Assembly (NCBI GenBank): GCA_965221935.1
Contig: CBDCSZ010000051.1
Coordinates: 62,001-126,000 of the forward strand
From: JAPOXR01 sp965221935
GTDB lineage: Bacteria > Pseudomonadota > Alphaproteobacteria > Rhodobacterales > Rhodobacteraceae
Direction: 5' to 3'
DNA: 64,000 nucleotides
The notes under the pieces are model-generated. The model ran no database searches, had not been told where the DNA came from, and was given only the letters and a program-made list of their open reading frames with translations. The translations under genes and the position numbers were made by a program. Below are positions 24,790-34,211 of the stretch, one piece after another (position 1 is the stretch's first letter; each line of letters opens with the position of its first letter).

Positions 24790-25896
24790 GTGCAAATCGT
24801 CGACTGCCACGGGCACATATTTCCGCCAATGGCGGAGGCATCCGGCTTTGCCAGCCGCGCCGAGCACCGGCTGTACCTGCAATGGGGCATGCACACCCAC
24901 GGCAACCAGCCGGTTGTGCGCAGCCGGGATGGCCGGACGGTGACCGACCGGCATCTGTGGGATCCGGCGGACCCGTCTGAATCCGGTCGCGCGGCGGGCC
25001 TGAATTTCAGGGCGGACCAAAACGGCAGGCTGGCTTGGGACTTCGAGGGCGAACAGTATCACATACAGTTTCTCAGCCCCGGAACCCGGCGCCTGGAAAG
25101 CCCGGTTGAGACCATCGTCGCCCATATGGATTACGTCGGCATTGAGACGACGATTCTGCAGAACGACCATATGTACGGCAACCTGTCGGAGTATTTTGCG
25201 GCGGCCATCGCCCGCTATCCGGGCCGCTTCATCGGACTGGCGCAAATCGAAGAAGGATTCGCGCGCGAAGACCGGGAAATCGACCGCCTTGAGCGGCAGG
25301 CGCGCGCCGACGGCATGTCCGGTCTCTATTTCACGCTTGCAGGTTTCATGCGGTCGGGCTGGACGCATACCTATGCCGACCGTTCCTACGATGAATTCTG
25401 GAACACGGTTGATCGCCTCGGCCTGCCGGTTTTCTGGGTGCATTCCGCGGCAACGCCCTGGGGGACGTATCTCCAGGAAATGGAGCGGTTCGCCGGCTGG
25501 CTTGAGCGCTATCCGCGCATCCGTTCGGTCATGGTCCACGGCTGGCCGACGGCGCAGTTCGAAGACGGATCCGGTCGAATTGTCTGGCCGGACATCGTCC
25601 AGCGGATCCACGATGAGTTCTTGGTTTCCACGGAAATCCTGTATCCGATTTCCTGGGGACGCCATCATGCATACCCGTATGAACGCGCCCAAGACCATTT
25701 TCGCCAGACCTACGACCGGTTCGGGGCCGACTGCATGATCTGGGGCTCCGACATGCCGAATGTCGAGCGCTACTGCACCTATCGGCAAAGTCTCGACTAC
25801 GCGCTCCTGAACTGCGGATTTCTGTCCGCGGACGAACGGGCGGCGGTATTCGGCGGCAACTGTCTCGCGCTTTTTGAACAAGGTTCCCTCGGGTGA
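24790..25896 (+). CDS. Amidohydrolase-2 family metal-dependent hydrolase
   Basis: A 368-residue TIM-barrel protein of the amidohydrolase-2 family, which includes hydrolases and decarboxylases with a Zn or Mn centre. The N-terminal metal motif is VDCHGHIFPP (HxH). Further likely ligands are His in FWVHSAATPW and MVHGWP, and Asp in WGSDMPNVERYCTY. It starts with GTG after AAGGAGACC. It lies between the permeases and ATPases of an importer led by a PLP enzyme, suggesting that the imported compound is hydrolysed by this enzyme (inference). The substrate cannot be named. Confidence 0.85.
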   Translation: MQIVDCHGHIFPPMAEASGFASRAEHRLYLQWGMHTHGNQPVVRSRDGRTVTDRHLWDPADPSESGRAAGLNFRADQNGRLAWDFEGEQYHIQFLSPGTRRLESPVETIVAHMDYVGIETTILQNDHMYGNLSEYFAAAIARYPGRFIGLAQIEEGFAREDREIDRLERQARADGMSGLYFTLAGFMRSGWTHTYADRSYDEFWNTVDRLGLPVFWVHSAATPWGTYLQEMERFAGWLERYPRIRSVMVHGWPTAQFEDGSGRIVWPDIVQRIHDEFLVSTEILYPISWGRHHAYPYERAQDHFRQTYDRFGADCMIWGSDMPNVERYCTYRQSLDYALLNCGFLSADERAAVFGGNCLALFEQGSLG

Positions 25897-26894
25897 TGCC
25901 TCCCTTGCTGGAAGTCCGTGATTTGACCGTTCGCTTTGAAATGCTGCGCCGCACCGTGCACGCGGTCAACGGTGTCTCCTTTGACGTGCATGAGGGTGAG
26001 ACGTTTGCAATCGTCGGCGAGTCCGGCTGCGGCAAGAGCGTCACGGCCCTTTCCCTGCTGAAGCTGCTGCCCATGCCGCCAGGGCGGATCACCGCCGGCT
26101 CGGTCACATTTGAAGGCAGGGATTTTCTGAAGCTCTCCGAAGCCAGGTTGCGGGAAATGCGCGGTCCTGCCGTCAGTTATGTGTTCCAGGAGCCGATGAC
26201 CTCCCTTAACCCGTCTATGAAGATCGGCCGGCAGATTGCCGAAGCGTGCGAAAGACACTTTGGCAGCGACCGCCAAACAGCCATGAAACGCGCCCGTGAA
26301 CTCATGGAACTGGTCCAGCTGCCTGACGCCGAAACCCGCCTCAACGCCTATCCGCATCAGCTTTCGGGCGGCATGAGGCAGCGCATCATGATCGCGATCG
26401 CCCTTGCATGCTCACCTCGGCTGCTGATTGCCGACGAACCCACAACGGCTCTTGACGTGACGATTCAGGCACAGATTCTGGATTTGCTTTCGGATCTTCA
26501 GAAACAGACCGGCTGCGGCATGGTCCTGATCACCCACGATCTTGCGGTGGTGGCCGAATACGCCGATCGGATGATGGTCATGTATGCCGGGCAAAAGGTG
26601 GAGGAGGGCCCGGTTGAAGAATTGCTGGCAAATCCCCGGCACCCATATACCCAGGGCCTTCTCGAGGCGGTGCCGAGGCTCGGTTCGAGCCTGACGCCCG
26701 GGCCTGCCCGGCAACTGTCTGAAATCGAGGGTGTGGTGCCGATTTTGGATCGGCCGATTGTCGGCTGCCCCTTTGCTCCGCGTTGCCGGCTGGCCATAGG
26801 CCGGTGCCGGAAAAACGCTCCGCCGGTGGCTGAATTTTCCAACGGCCATCGGGCGGCCTGTTTTCGCAGCGACCGCGTTGGAGCGGCGGCGTGA
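25896..26894 (+). CDS. ABC transporter ATP-binding protein, DppD type
   Basis: A cytosolic ATPase of 332 residues. Walker A is GESGCGKS, the Q-loop region YVFQEPMTSLNPSM, the signature LSGGMRQR, Walker B LLIADEPTTALD, and the switch His ITHDLAVV. The C-terminal oligopeptide-transporter extension has the Cys cluster GCPFAPRCRLAIGRC that binds an Fe-S cluster in some members. ATG at 25896 overlaps the amidohydrolase stop (TGATG), and the stop overlaps the next GTG. Confidence 0.94.
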   Translation: MPPLLEVRDLTVRFEMLRRTVHAVNGVSFDVHEGETFAIVGESGCGKSVTALSLLKLLPMPPGRITAGSVTFEGRDFLKLSEARLREMRGPAVSYVFQEPMTSLNPSMKIGRQIAEACERHFGSDRQTAMKRARELMELVQLPDAETRLNAYPHQLSGGMRQRIMIAIALACSPRLLIADEPTTALDVTIQAQILDLLSDLQKQTGCGMVLITHDLAVVAEYADRMMVMYAGQKVEEGPVEELLANPRHPYTQGLLEAVPRLGSSLTPGPARQLSEIEGVVPILDRPIVGCPFAPRCRLAIGRCRKNAPPVAEFSNGHRAACFRSDRVGAAA

Positions 26895-27886
26895 ACGCCG
26901 CTGGCGGTCACAGTGAACCATTGCTTGCCGTCGAGCGGGTCACCAAGCACTTCCATGTGCGCCGGGGCGCGTTTGGCGCCGTGCAGGGGACGATCCGCGC
27001 GGTGGAGAGCGTGTCCTTCGAAATCGCGCGCGGCGAAGCCTTGGGTTTCGTTGGAGAGAGCGGATGCGGCAAATCCACGGTGGCCAAACTCATCACCTGC
27101 CTGCATCGGCCGACAGCAGGAACAATCCGACTCGGCGGGCTGGAGATTTCAAATCTGCCCGAGTCGCGGCTGCGCAGCATCCGCAGCCGGGTCCAGATGG
27201 TGTTCCAGGATCCCTACTCCTCGCTCAACCCGCGCATGACCGCCGGGGACATTGTGGGCGAACCGCTCAGGGAACATAGGAGATTGTCGGCGGCGCAGCG
27301 GCGAGAACGGGTCGCTGAGCTGTTTCGCCAAGTCGGTCTCCGGCCCGAGCTGGTGGCGAACTATCCGCCTGCGTTTTCCGGCGGACAGCGCCAGCGGATA
27401 GGCATTGCACGGGCGCTCGCGCTCGAACCGGAACTCATCGTCGCTGATGAACCGGTTTCGGCCTTGGACGTATCTGTTCAGGCACAGGTCATCAACCTGA
27501 TGGCGCGTCTGCGCGCCGAGACTGGCGTCGCCTATCTCTTTGTCTCGCACGATCTTGCCGTCGTCGAGCATATCAGCGACCGGGTCGCGGTCATGTATCT
27601 TGGCCAGCTGGTTGAAGTCGCGCCGAAGCGGGAACTGTTCTCAAGACCGCAGCATCCCTACACGGAAATGCTGATGGAATCTGTGCCCGCTATCGATCGC
27701 CGGCGCAAGGCCCGCCAGCTGGCCGCGGGCGAAGTGCCAAGCCCGCTCAATCCGCCGACCGGGTGCCGCTACCGAACCCGGTGCCCGCTTGCCGAACGCA
27801 GGTGCGAAACAATGCCGCCAATGCTGGAGCGCATTGGCGCGGGTCACTTCGTCGCCTGCCACGTCAGGGCCCCCAAGGCCTCATAG
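26891..27886 (+). CDS. ABC transporter ATP-binding protein, DppF type
   Basis: The second ATPase, of 331 residues. Walker A is GESGCGKS, the Q-loop MVFQDPYSSLNPRM, the signature FSGGQRQR, Walker B LIVADEPVSALD, and the switch VSHDLAVV. The C-terminal Cys pattern GCRYRTRCPLAERRC is typical. It starts with GTG overlapping the previous stop by four bases and ends the operon. Together with the upstream genes this makes a complete five-part importer. Confidence 0.94.
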   Translation: MNAAGGHSEPLLAVERVTKHFHVRRGAFGAVQGTIRAVESVSFEIARGEALGFVGESGCGKSTVAKLITCLHRPTAGTIRLGGLEISNLPESRLRSIRSRVQMVFQDPYSSLNPRMTAGDIVGEPLREHRRLSAAQRRERVAELFRQVGLRPELVANYPPAFSGGQRQRIGIARALALEPELIVADEPVSALDVSVQAQVINLMARLRAETGVAYLFVSHDLAVVEHISDRVAVMYLGQLVEVAPKRELFSRPQHPYTEMLMESVPAIDRRRKARQLAAGEVPSPLNPPTGCRYRTRCPLAERRCETMPPMLERIGAGHFVACHVRAPKAS

Positions 27887-28030
27887 CCGCGCCGCCGCCG
27901 GCAGATCTTCTCCCGATGCGGGAAAACGAAACCGGTCACGGAGTTTTCATGGCAAATGTTTCCGGCGCGGGTCCGGTTCAAAAAACCGCAAATCGATCCA
28001 CAAATTTTTTCGCAAACCGCCAAAATCGTG

Positions 28031-28036
28031 TATTAT
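28031..28036 (+). promoter_or_regulatory. Likely -10 element of the degP-like gene and leader hairpin
   Basis: TATTAT at 28031-28036 stands in an AT-rich island (27975-28040), with a weak -35 match TTTCGC 17 bases upstream. The transcript leader would contain a hairpin GGAACG-TGATTT-CGTTCC (28118-28135). A GGAACCT at 28069 resembles the -35 of ECF envelope-stress sigma factors, but no matching -10 is clear. Confidence 0.4.
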
Positions 28037-28174
28037 TCGGCTGAATCGGTCGATGAAGTTCCATCTTGGGAACCTTCGGGGCGATGATGCTAATTTGCAG
28101 TTAGCAGCGATTGGGGCGGAACGTGATTTCGTTCCTCCGGCTTCAGCAAACCAATAGTAGAAGGAGAATTGAAA

Positions 28175-29650
28175 ATGCAGAACCTCTTCCAGAGAGAGCG
28201 CAGATTCTTTGGGGGGCATCGAGGCATCCTTGCAGCGGCTGTAACCGCTGCAACAGTGGCAGTCAGTTCAGTCGGGTTGTCCGGTATGGCCTCGGCACAC
28301 GCCGGATACGGCGACTTGGTTGAGAAATTGCAGCCCTCGGTCGTCAATATCCATGTTTTGACGGAGCAGGTCGGCCAAAGCAGGTCGCTCGATATTGACT
28401 GGCCCGAAGACTCGCCGATTGCGGACACCTTCAAAAGGTTCATGCAGCGTGAAAGCGAACCGAAGCGGTTCAAGGCACGCGGCTTCGGGGCGGGATTCAT
28501 CATCAGCGAAGACGGCTACATCGTCACAAATGCGCATGTCGTGCAAAACAGCATAAACATATTTGTGGAATTGCTGGACGGGCGCGAGTTCGAGGCCGAG
28601 CTTGTCGGTCTCGACCCCAAGACGGATATTGCGGTCATTCGAATTGACGCGGGTGTGCCGCTTCCCACCGTCGCCTTTGGCGACAGTGATCAGGTGCGGG
28701 TTGGAGAGAGCGTCCTGGCGATCGGAAATCCGCTGGGCCTCGGGTTTTCCGTGTCTGAGGGAATCGTCTCGGGGAGAGGCCGGACGCTCAGGGGCACGTA
28801 TGACGATTACATTCAGACCGATGCGGCCATCAATTCCGGAAACTCGGGCGGACCGCTGTTCAACATGGACGGCGATGTCATCGGCGTGAACACACTCTAT
28901 TTGGGATCAGGCAGCCCGCGGTCGGGCGGCTCTTCCGGGATCGGGTTCGCAATGGCTTCGGAAGTGGTGTCCAATGTTGTTGATCAGCTGATTGAGCACG
29001 GGGCGACCCGCCGCGGGTGGCTCGGCGTTACCCTGCAGGATTTTGGCCCCGATGAGGCCGAGGCGATGGGACTCGATAGTGACACGGGAACAATGATCGT
29101 CGCGGTCATTGACGGCCCGGCCAGCGATGCCGGAATCCAAGAGGGGGATGTTATAACGCACGTTGACGGAAACGAGGTTGCCGACACCCGCGATTTGATT
29201 CTCATCATCGCCGATGCGGGCTCCGGCGCTGAAATCGACATCGGCCTTGTGCGGCAGGGCGATGCCATGTCATTCAATGTCGTGCTTGGAAGCCGGGAAG
29301 AGGCAGAAGGTCAGGAAATCCTTCCCGCATCGCTGTCGGTGAAGCCGAAAGAAGGAAACATACTCGGACTGACGCTTGGCGAACTCGACAGTCAGCAGCG
29401 CACGCAGATGCAGCTTGGTGACAACGACCCGGGGCTTCTCGTTCTGAATGTCGATGAGTCGTCCGATGCGGAATTGAAGGGCGTTCGGCAAGGCGATCTT
29501 GTCCTGCAGATCAACTTTGCAGAGATCGGCTCGCTTGACGATGTCTCAGACTTGGTCGAGGACGCACAGGACGCCGGGCGGAGAACGGTTCTCCTGCTGA
29601 TCGAGAACAATGGCCATCGGCGTTATGTGGCGCTTCCCATAGAGAACTGA
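28175..29650 (+). CDS. degP: DegP/DegQ (HtrA) family periplasmic serine protease
   Basis: A periplasmic protease/chaperone of 491 residues. A long signal sequence (about residues 1-40, ending SGMASAHA) precedes the trypsin-like domain with the complete triad: His in VTNAHVV, Asp in KTDIAVI, Ser in NSGNSGGPL. Two PDZ domains follow (RRGWLGVTLQDFGPDEAEAM and onward; the second includes LGLTLGELDSQQRTQ). The ATG at 28175 has AAGGAG at normal spacing; an in-frame TTG at 28169 is unlikely. Relatives often sit directly after hflKC, but this copy stands alone with its own promoter region and terminator. Confidence 0.94.
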   Translation: MQNLFQRERRFFGGHRGILAAAVTAATVAVSSVGLSGMASAHAGYGDLVEKLQPSVVNIHVLTEQVGQSRSLDIDWPEDSPIADTFKRFMQRESEPKRFKARGFGAGFIISEDGYIVTNAHVVQNSINIFVELLDGREFEAELVGLDPKTDIAVIRIDAGVPLPTVAFGDSDQVRVGESVLAIGNPLGLGFSVSEGIVSGRGRTLRGTYDDYIQTDAAINSGNSGGPLFNMDGDVIGVNTLYLGSGSPRSGGSSGIGFAMASEVVSNVVDQLIEHGATRRGWLGVTLQDFGPDEAEAMGLDSDTGTMIVAVIDGPASDAGIQEGDVITHVDGNEVADTRDLILIIADAGSGAEIDIGLVRQGDAMSFNVVLGSREEAEGQEILPASLSVKPKEGNILGLTLGELDSQQRTQMQLGDNDPGLLVLNVDESSDAELKGVRQGDLVLQINFAEIGSLDDVSDLVEDAQDAGRRTVLLLIENNGHRRYVALPIEN

Positions 29651-29707
29651 AAACTCCAAGGCGGGAGCCGGCTGACGACCGTCGTCAGCGCTTTGCAAGA
29701 AAGCTTG

Positions 29708-29735
29708 GGGCCGGCGCGTAAGCGCCGGCCCTTTT
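29708..29735 (+). terminator. Rho-independent terminator of the degP-like gene
   Basis: A perfect 10-bp stem GGGCCGGCGC/GCGCCGGCCC with a GTAA tetraloop is followed by TTTT. It lies 58 bases after the stop codon. Confidence 0.95.
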
Positions 29736-29736
29736 C

Positions 29737-30434
29737 ATTGACTGCCTTGTGGCAGCTTCGGGACCGAACCGCTTCCGGAACCACATGCGCGGTGATGAAA
29801 CTGAATTTCGCATAGACTATCGGGCGGCGCCGTGTTCGACTGGCGGCAGGTGTCGCGGCTGCGGATTCCGGCCGGCCCCGCAACCGAGCGCCGCGGCAAC
29901 CTGGAGCGGCACGGGCACAATCTGCGCCTTGCAGTGGAGGAAACCGACCACGGCCGGGCCAAGATCACGGGTCTCCACAGCAACGATTTCGTGGAGCGCG
30001 TACAAAAAACCGTCTTGAACGGGTTCCGCCGGGCTGCGCTTTGCATGAAGATCTGCTCCGGCAACGCGCAGTTCCAGTCCGCAGGCGGCCGGGGCGACAG
30101 GAAACTGTCACTGGGCGGTGACCAACTTCATGTGCCGCCAGATCTTAGTGTTATTCGCCGACACTTCGCCGGGCGGCAATGCCGGGTCGTGTGCCGGCCA
30201 ATCCAAGTGAGTGTGCCGAAGGACTGCGTCGTGCAGCTCAGCGCTGGCGAATTGAGAGGGCTGGACAAACCCAGCGGGCCGCTCAAACCGCCTGGCCCCC
30301 TTTTGCTGTTTCCCGTGGCGCGGTGTTCAGGAGTTTGCGCGGTTGGCGCTCGTGCCACGGGCATCGCCCCTTCACGATACGGTTCAGACAATTGCATCAC
30401 CGGTCGAGACCAAAGGCCCTCGCGATCCCGGGAT
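29737..30434. other. About 700 bp without a supported gene
   Basis: Frames are open on both strands, but none shows recognisable domains, a convincing start or neighbour-like codon use. The plus-strand stretch near 29830-30020 (ERHGHNLRLAVEETDHG) has a faint protein-like character and may be gene debris. The interval separates the degP terminator from the converging end of tctA. Confidence 0.4.
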
Positions 30435-32125
30435 TCAAGCTGCGATTTGGGCAGGATGCGGACAAGGCCGGACCCGCACTGATGCAGTGGCGTGAATCGG
30501 GAACCGGCCGTATCCGCGCCACAGGCGCTCACGATGCGCGATTGGCAGGCAGATCGGCATGTGCCCATCGGACGCCGTCATTCGCCGCCATGTTGGTTGG
30601 CCATGCTTCAGTCGCCGTCTGCGGCCCCTTTGTCGCGCCGTCGCGCGCGGCGCGCGCGGGTAGCCCGGAAGAACAATCAATATGGCGGCAAGACCGAGAA
30701 GGGCAACCGTCATCGGCCGCTCAAGAATAAACCCGAACCCGTCGTAAAGCTGCATGGAACGCGCAAAGTTGTTCTCCAGCATCGCACCGAGAATGAAGCC
30801 AATCAACAGCGGCGCGAGAGGATAGTCCGCGAACCGAAGTGCGGTCGCGCAGATGCCGAGCCCCACGAGGATTAGGAGTTCGATGGCGTTGTTTTGCCCG
30901 ATATAGGCGCCCATCAGGGTGAAGAACAGGATAAAGGGGATCAAGTAATTGCGCGGCAGCACAAGGATCTTCGCGATGTAAGGGATCAGCGGGAGGTTCA
31001 GGATGAGGAGGATCACATTGCCGAGATACATCGAAATGATCACGGCCCAGAAGATCTGCGGATTGTCCACCATCGGGCCCGGTTCCGGAGAGACATTCAG
31101 TGCGATGAGCGCGCCGAGCAGGATCGCGGTCGTGCCCGAGCCCGGAATGCAGAACGTCAGCAGCGGCACGAAAGAACCTGTGCAGGCGGCGTTGTTCGCG
31201 CATTCCGGCGCCGCCAGCCCTTTGACGGATCCACGGCCGAACTTTTCCTGCTCTTTCTTCGATGCGATGTTGCGTTCGACCGCGTAACCAAGAAATGACG
31301 CGATCATGGCCCCGCCCCGGGAAGGACGCCGATCAGGAATCCCTGGATGGACTGGCGGCCGATCACCGGGGCGATCGCCTTCGCTTCGTCCCGCGTAATC
31401 CGGAGTTCCTTGATCTCACCGTCGCCACACTCAGTCTTCGAGCGGCTGGGATTCATCACGAGATATAGCGCTTCTGGGAGCGCGAACAGCGCCATTGCAA
31501 GCGTGATGATGCCGAAACCGGACTGCAGGTCCATGATTCCCATTGTGAAGCGAGGCATGTTGAACAGGGCGCCCTCTCCTACAGTCGCCATGATCAGCCC
31601 GAGAATGGTCATGAGCAGAGCCTTGATGACCTGGCCGGTGCCGGCGAATGCGGCGATCGCGGAGAGGCCGACGACCATCAGCGCGAAATACTCAGAGGAG
31701 TGAAACAGCAGCGCTACGCTGGCCAGTGCGGCGGCGAAAACCATCAACAGGATTGCCCCTATCGTTCCGCCGGAAAACGAGGAGATCGCGGCGATCGTGA
31801 GAGCCTTGCCTGCCTTGCCCTGCCGCGCAAGCGGGTAGCCGTCGAAACTCGTGGCGACGGTCGAAGCGACACCGGGAGCGTTGATCAGTATGGAAGATGT
31901 CGAGCCCCCGAAGATGGCGCCGTAATATACTCCCGCCAAGAGGATGAGCGCGGCCGATGGGTCGCCGATGGAAATCGCGACCGGGATCATGATCGCGATG
32001 ATCGACATCGGCCCGAGCCCCGGCAGCATCCCGATGAAAGTGCCAATCAGGCACCGTCCGACGACCACTAGGAGATTGGTGACGGAAAAGGCCGTTGCCA
32101 GACCGATCAGAATGCCATCGAGCAT
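30435..32125 (-). pseudogene. tctA: Tripartite tricarboxylate transporter TctA, frameshifted
   Basis: The large (about 12-helix) permease of a TTT-family importer. The 5' part (32125 to about 31310) shows LPGLGPMSIIAIMIPVAI and GAIFGGSTSSILINAPG, the TctA hallmark. It then reads GVLPGAG, after which one base appears to be missing from a G-run (GGGGCGGGGCC), giving Pro-stop. The protein resumes as MIASFLGYAVERNIASKK in the next frame, with the conserved FCIPGSGTTAILLGALIALN. The C-terminus after LIVLPGYPRAP is unusually long and basic, so a second lesion near the end is possible. An undamaged gene would be about 500 residues. Confidence 0.88.
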
Positions 32126-32126
32126 C

Positions 32127-32621
32127 TTAGCCCCCGCTTGTTAAGAATAAGGGCAGCGGGCGCAGGAAAATACCCAGAACCCGTTCCACCAGGTACCAGA
32201 CGACAACCGCGGCGAGATCAGCGACCGGAATCATGACGTGAAACTTGCGCTCGCCCAGAATGAACGTCCCGGCAACGAGAAATCCCATCGTGGAAAAGAG
32301 GAACCCCGCGGGGCGAAGCAGGAGCGCGTAGGCAACCATCAGGACAAGGAGGCAAAGCGCCTGGCCAAGCTTGTAGTCCGTCAGTCTCCGATAATTTATT
32401 TCTGAATGCCCGGGTTCCCGGCTTTGTTTCTCAAAGCCAAGAAGGATGACAATTGCACAGACGACGCCGAGCGCCGACAGGATATTCGGAAATGTCGACG
32501 GCCAGATCGGATTGTTCCGCATGAATGGCGGCAGCCCCGCGTCCATCGTGAAGTAGGCGGCGTAGCCATATGCGAGGCAGATCAGGAGTATGATCAGCGA
32601 AATCCAACGATCAAGAGCCAT
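32127..32621 (-). CDS. tctB: Tripartite tricarboxylate transporter small subunit TctB
   Basis: A 164-residue membrane protein with four helices and the weakly conserved TctB pattern (MALDRWISLIILLICLAYGY; FPNILSALGVVCAIVILL; RPAGFLFSTMGFLVAGTFIL). The ATG at 32621 follows AGGAAGAG. One base separates its stop from the tctA start. The frame is intact, although both partners are frameshifted, so the product probably has no working transporter to join. Confidence 0.85.
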   Translation of the reverse strand: MALDRWISLIILLICLAYGYAAYFTMDAGLPPFMRNNPIWPSTFPNILSALGVVCAIVILLGFEKQSREPGHSEINYRRLTDYKLGQALCLLVLMVAYALLLRPAGFLFSTMGFLVAGTFILGERKFHVMIPVADLAAVVVWYLVERVLGIFLRPLPLFLTSGG

Positions 32622-32775
32622 GTTCTCTTCCTGTTTCAGCCTCTTGCCGGGGTCACAGGCCTGCGGCGTCCGCAGCGGCCGGCGTTTCTGATCCGGCGTT
32701 TTGGGGCACGTTCCGGATGCGGGCGCCAGGCATGGGGCTGGGCGCTGACCGCGCGGCGAGCCAATCCCCCTTAAG

Positions 32776-33892
32776 TCAGGGACCGGCGAAGGCGTTGCGA
32801 CCACCGCCGCCGCCGCCGCGGGAAACCCAAAGGAACCCGAGTTTTCGCATCAGGTCACCGAGAACCTCTTCCTGGTTTTCGAGGAAGCTGCGGAAATCGT
32901 CGCCGCTGCTGTGTGCGTTCACCCAGCCGTTGCGCATGCGCACGGTCCTCCCATTCTGGCGTGCCGTGCATTTTGGCGATTGCGTCTTGGAATTGCGCGA
33001 GCTTCTCTTCCGGAAGCCCGGGGGCGGCGAAGAAGCCGCGCCAATTGAGAAAGGTCGTCGCGTATCCCTGATCAACCAAGGTCGGTGCGCCGGGGTGCGT
33101 GTCGACGCGTTCTTCGGATGTGACGCCGATGATCCGCACCTCTCCGGCATTGGCCAAATCAATGGCTTCGGAAAAACCCGTGGAAAGTGCCGCGATTTCG
33201 CCCGAGAGCAGCGCCGCCATGGCCTTGCCGCCGGCATCGTACGGAATGTATTTGAAGCTTGTCGGGTCCTCACCGGCAGCCTGCATGACCATGGCCGCCA
33301 CGAGGTGGTCCATGCCGCCTGGAACTGACCTGTCGCCGATCGCAGTTCGGCGGGGATCGGCTTGGTACTCGGCGACGAGATCGTTCACAGTGTTGATCGG
33401 GCTGTCCTTGTGGACAACGAGGGCGGCGTAGTCGCCAATTGTGCCGGCAACCAGTGTGAGGTCGCGGAAGTTTTGCGGAAACACTCCGGTCAGAGACCGG
33501 ATCACGATCGGCGTCGAGTTGACCATGGGAGCGCCGTGATTCGAGGCGGCGTTCTCGATCAGGTAGCCGATGGCCTTTCCGCCACCGCCGCCCGACATGT
33601 TCTCGTACGACGCTGTGCCGACAAGACCGGATTTTGTCAGGGCCTCTCCGGTGCCGCGCGCGGTGCCGTCCCAGCCGCCTCCGGCACCGCCGGGGATGAG
33701 GAAATGGACCGAATCAAGAACAAGGTGGTCAGAGGCCAGGCCCGGCGTGGCGGGTGCCAGCGCGGCTATTGCCACCGCCACAAACGCGCGGCGGATTCCT
33801 TTGGATCTCAGCCTGGTTATTCTTCCTTCCCTAGGTTGACGTTTCTCCCGTCGGCGAGGGCGCTTTGGTGTTGCGAGACCACGAACCGGCAT
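32776..33892 (-). pseudogene. tctC: Tripartite tricarboxylate transporter binding protein TctC, frameshifted
   Basis: A periplasmic binding protein with a signal-like segment (AFVAVAIAALAPATPGLASD). TctC features follow: VHFLIPGGAGGGWDGTARG, MSGGGGGKAIGYL, IGDRSVPGGMDHLVAAM, and APTLVDQGYATTFLNWRGFF. Near 32945 the frame shifts. After HGTPEWEDR the main frame becomes Arg/Gln-rich, while the expected end (RMRNGWVNAHSSGDDF, LMRKLGFL) continues in the neighbouring frame to 32776. The start is uncertain: an ATG exists at 33892, but the GGGAAGGA at about 33835 suggests a later non-ATG start. Confidence 0.85.
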
Positions 33893-34211
33893 GCTTCGGC
33901 CGGCGTTCGCGTAGCCATGTTTTGGCCTCGCCCTCCTTTCCGCCGGGCACGGGCTTGACGAGCCGGATTCCGGACCGCCCGATCAGGTCGAGGATTTCCG
34001 CTTCAGCAGCGACCGCGCCGGGCGCCTCGGGAGTGGGGAAGCTTACGTGCTCAATTGGTCCAGCACCGAAGCGCGCACTGTTCGGCCGCATGGCTTGCCT
34101 GCCTCGCCGACGGCGGCGCCGGCATGATCCGGGACGGACCCCAGACCGGGACCGCACACACAGTTGCCCGCCTGCGGTCTCTTCCGGTGCGCGGAACGAC
34201 GGAACCGTTCG
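33893..34211. other. Intergenic region between tctC and a Dpp-type operon
   Basis: About 320 bp with short open frames only. One minus-strand frame (GAPGAVAAEAEILDLIGRSG) might be a degraded gene end, but no family is recognisable. No clear terminator for the Dpp-type operon was found. Confidence 0.4.

Noticed and set aside
29832..30482. A 216-codon plus-strand frame after the degP terminator
   Set aside because: Arg/Gly/Pro-biased without recognisable motifs. A faint resemblance of ERHGHNL to creatininase-type HG motifs is too weak to call.
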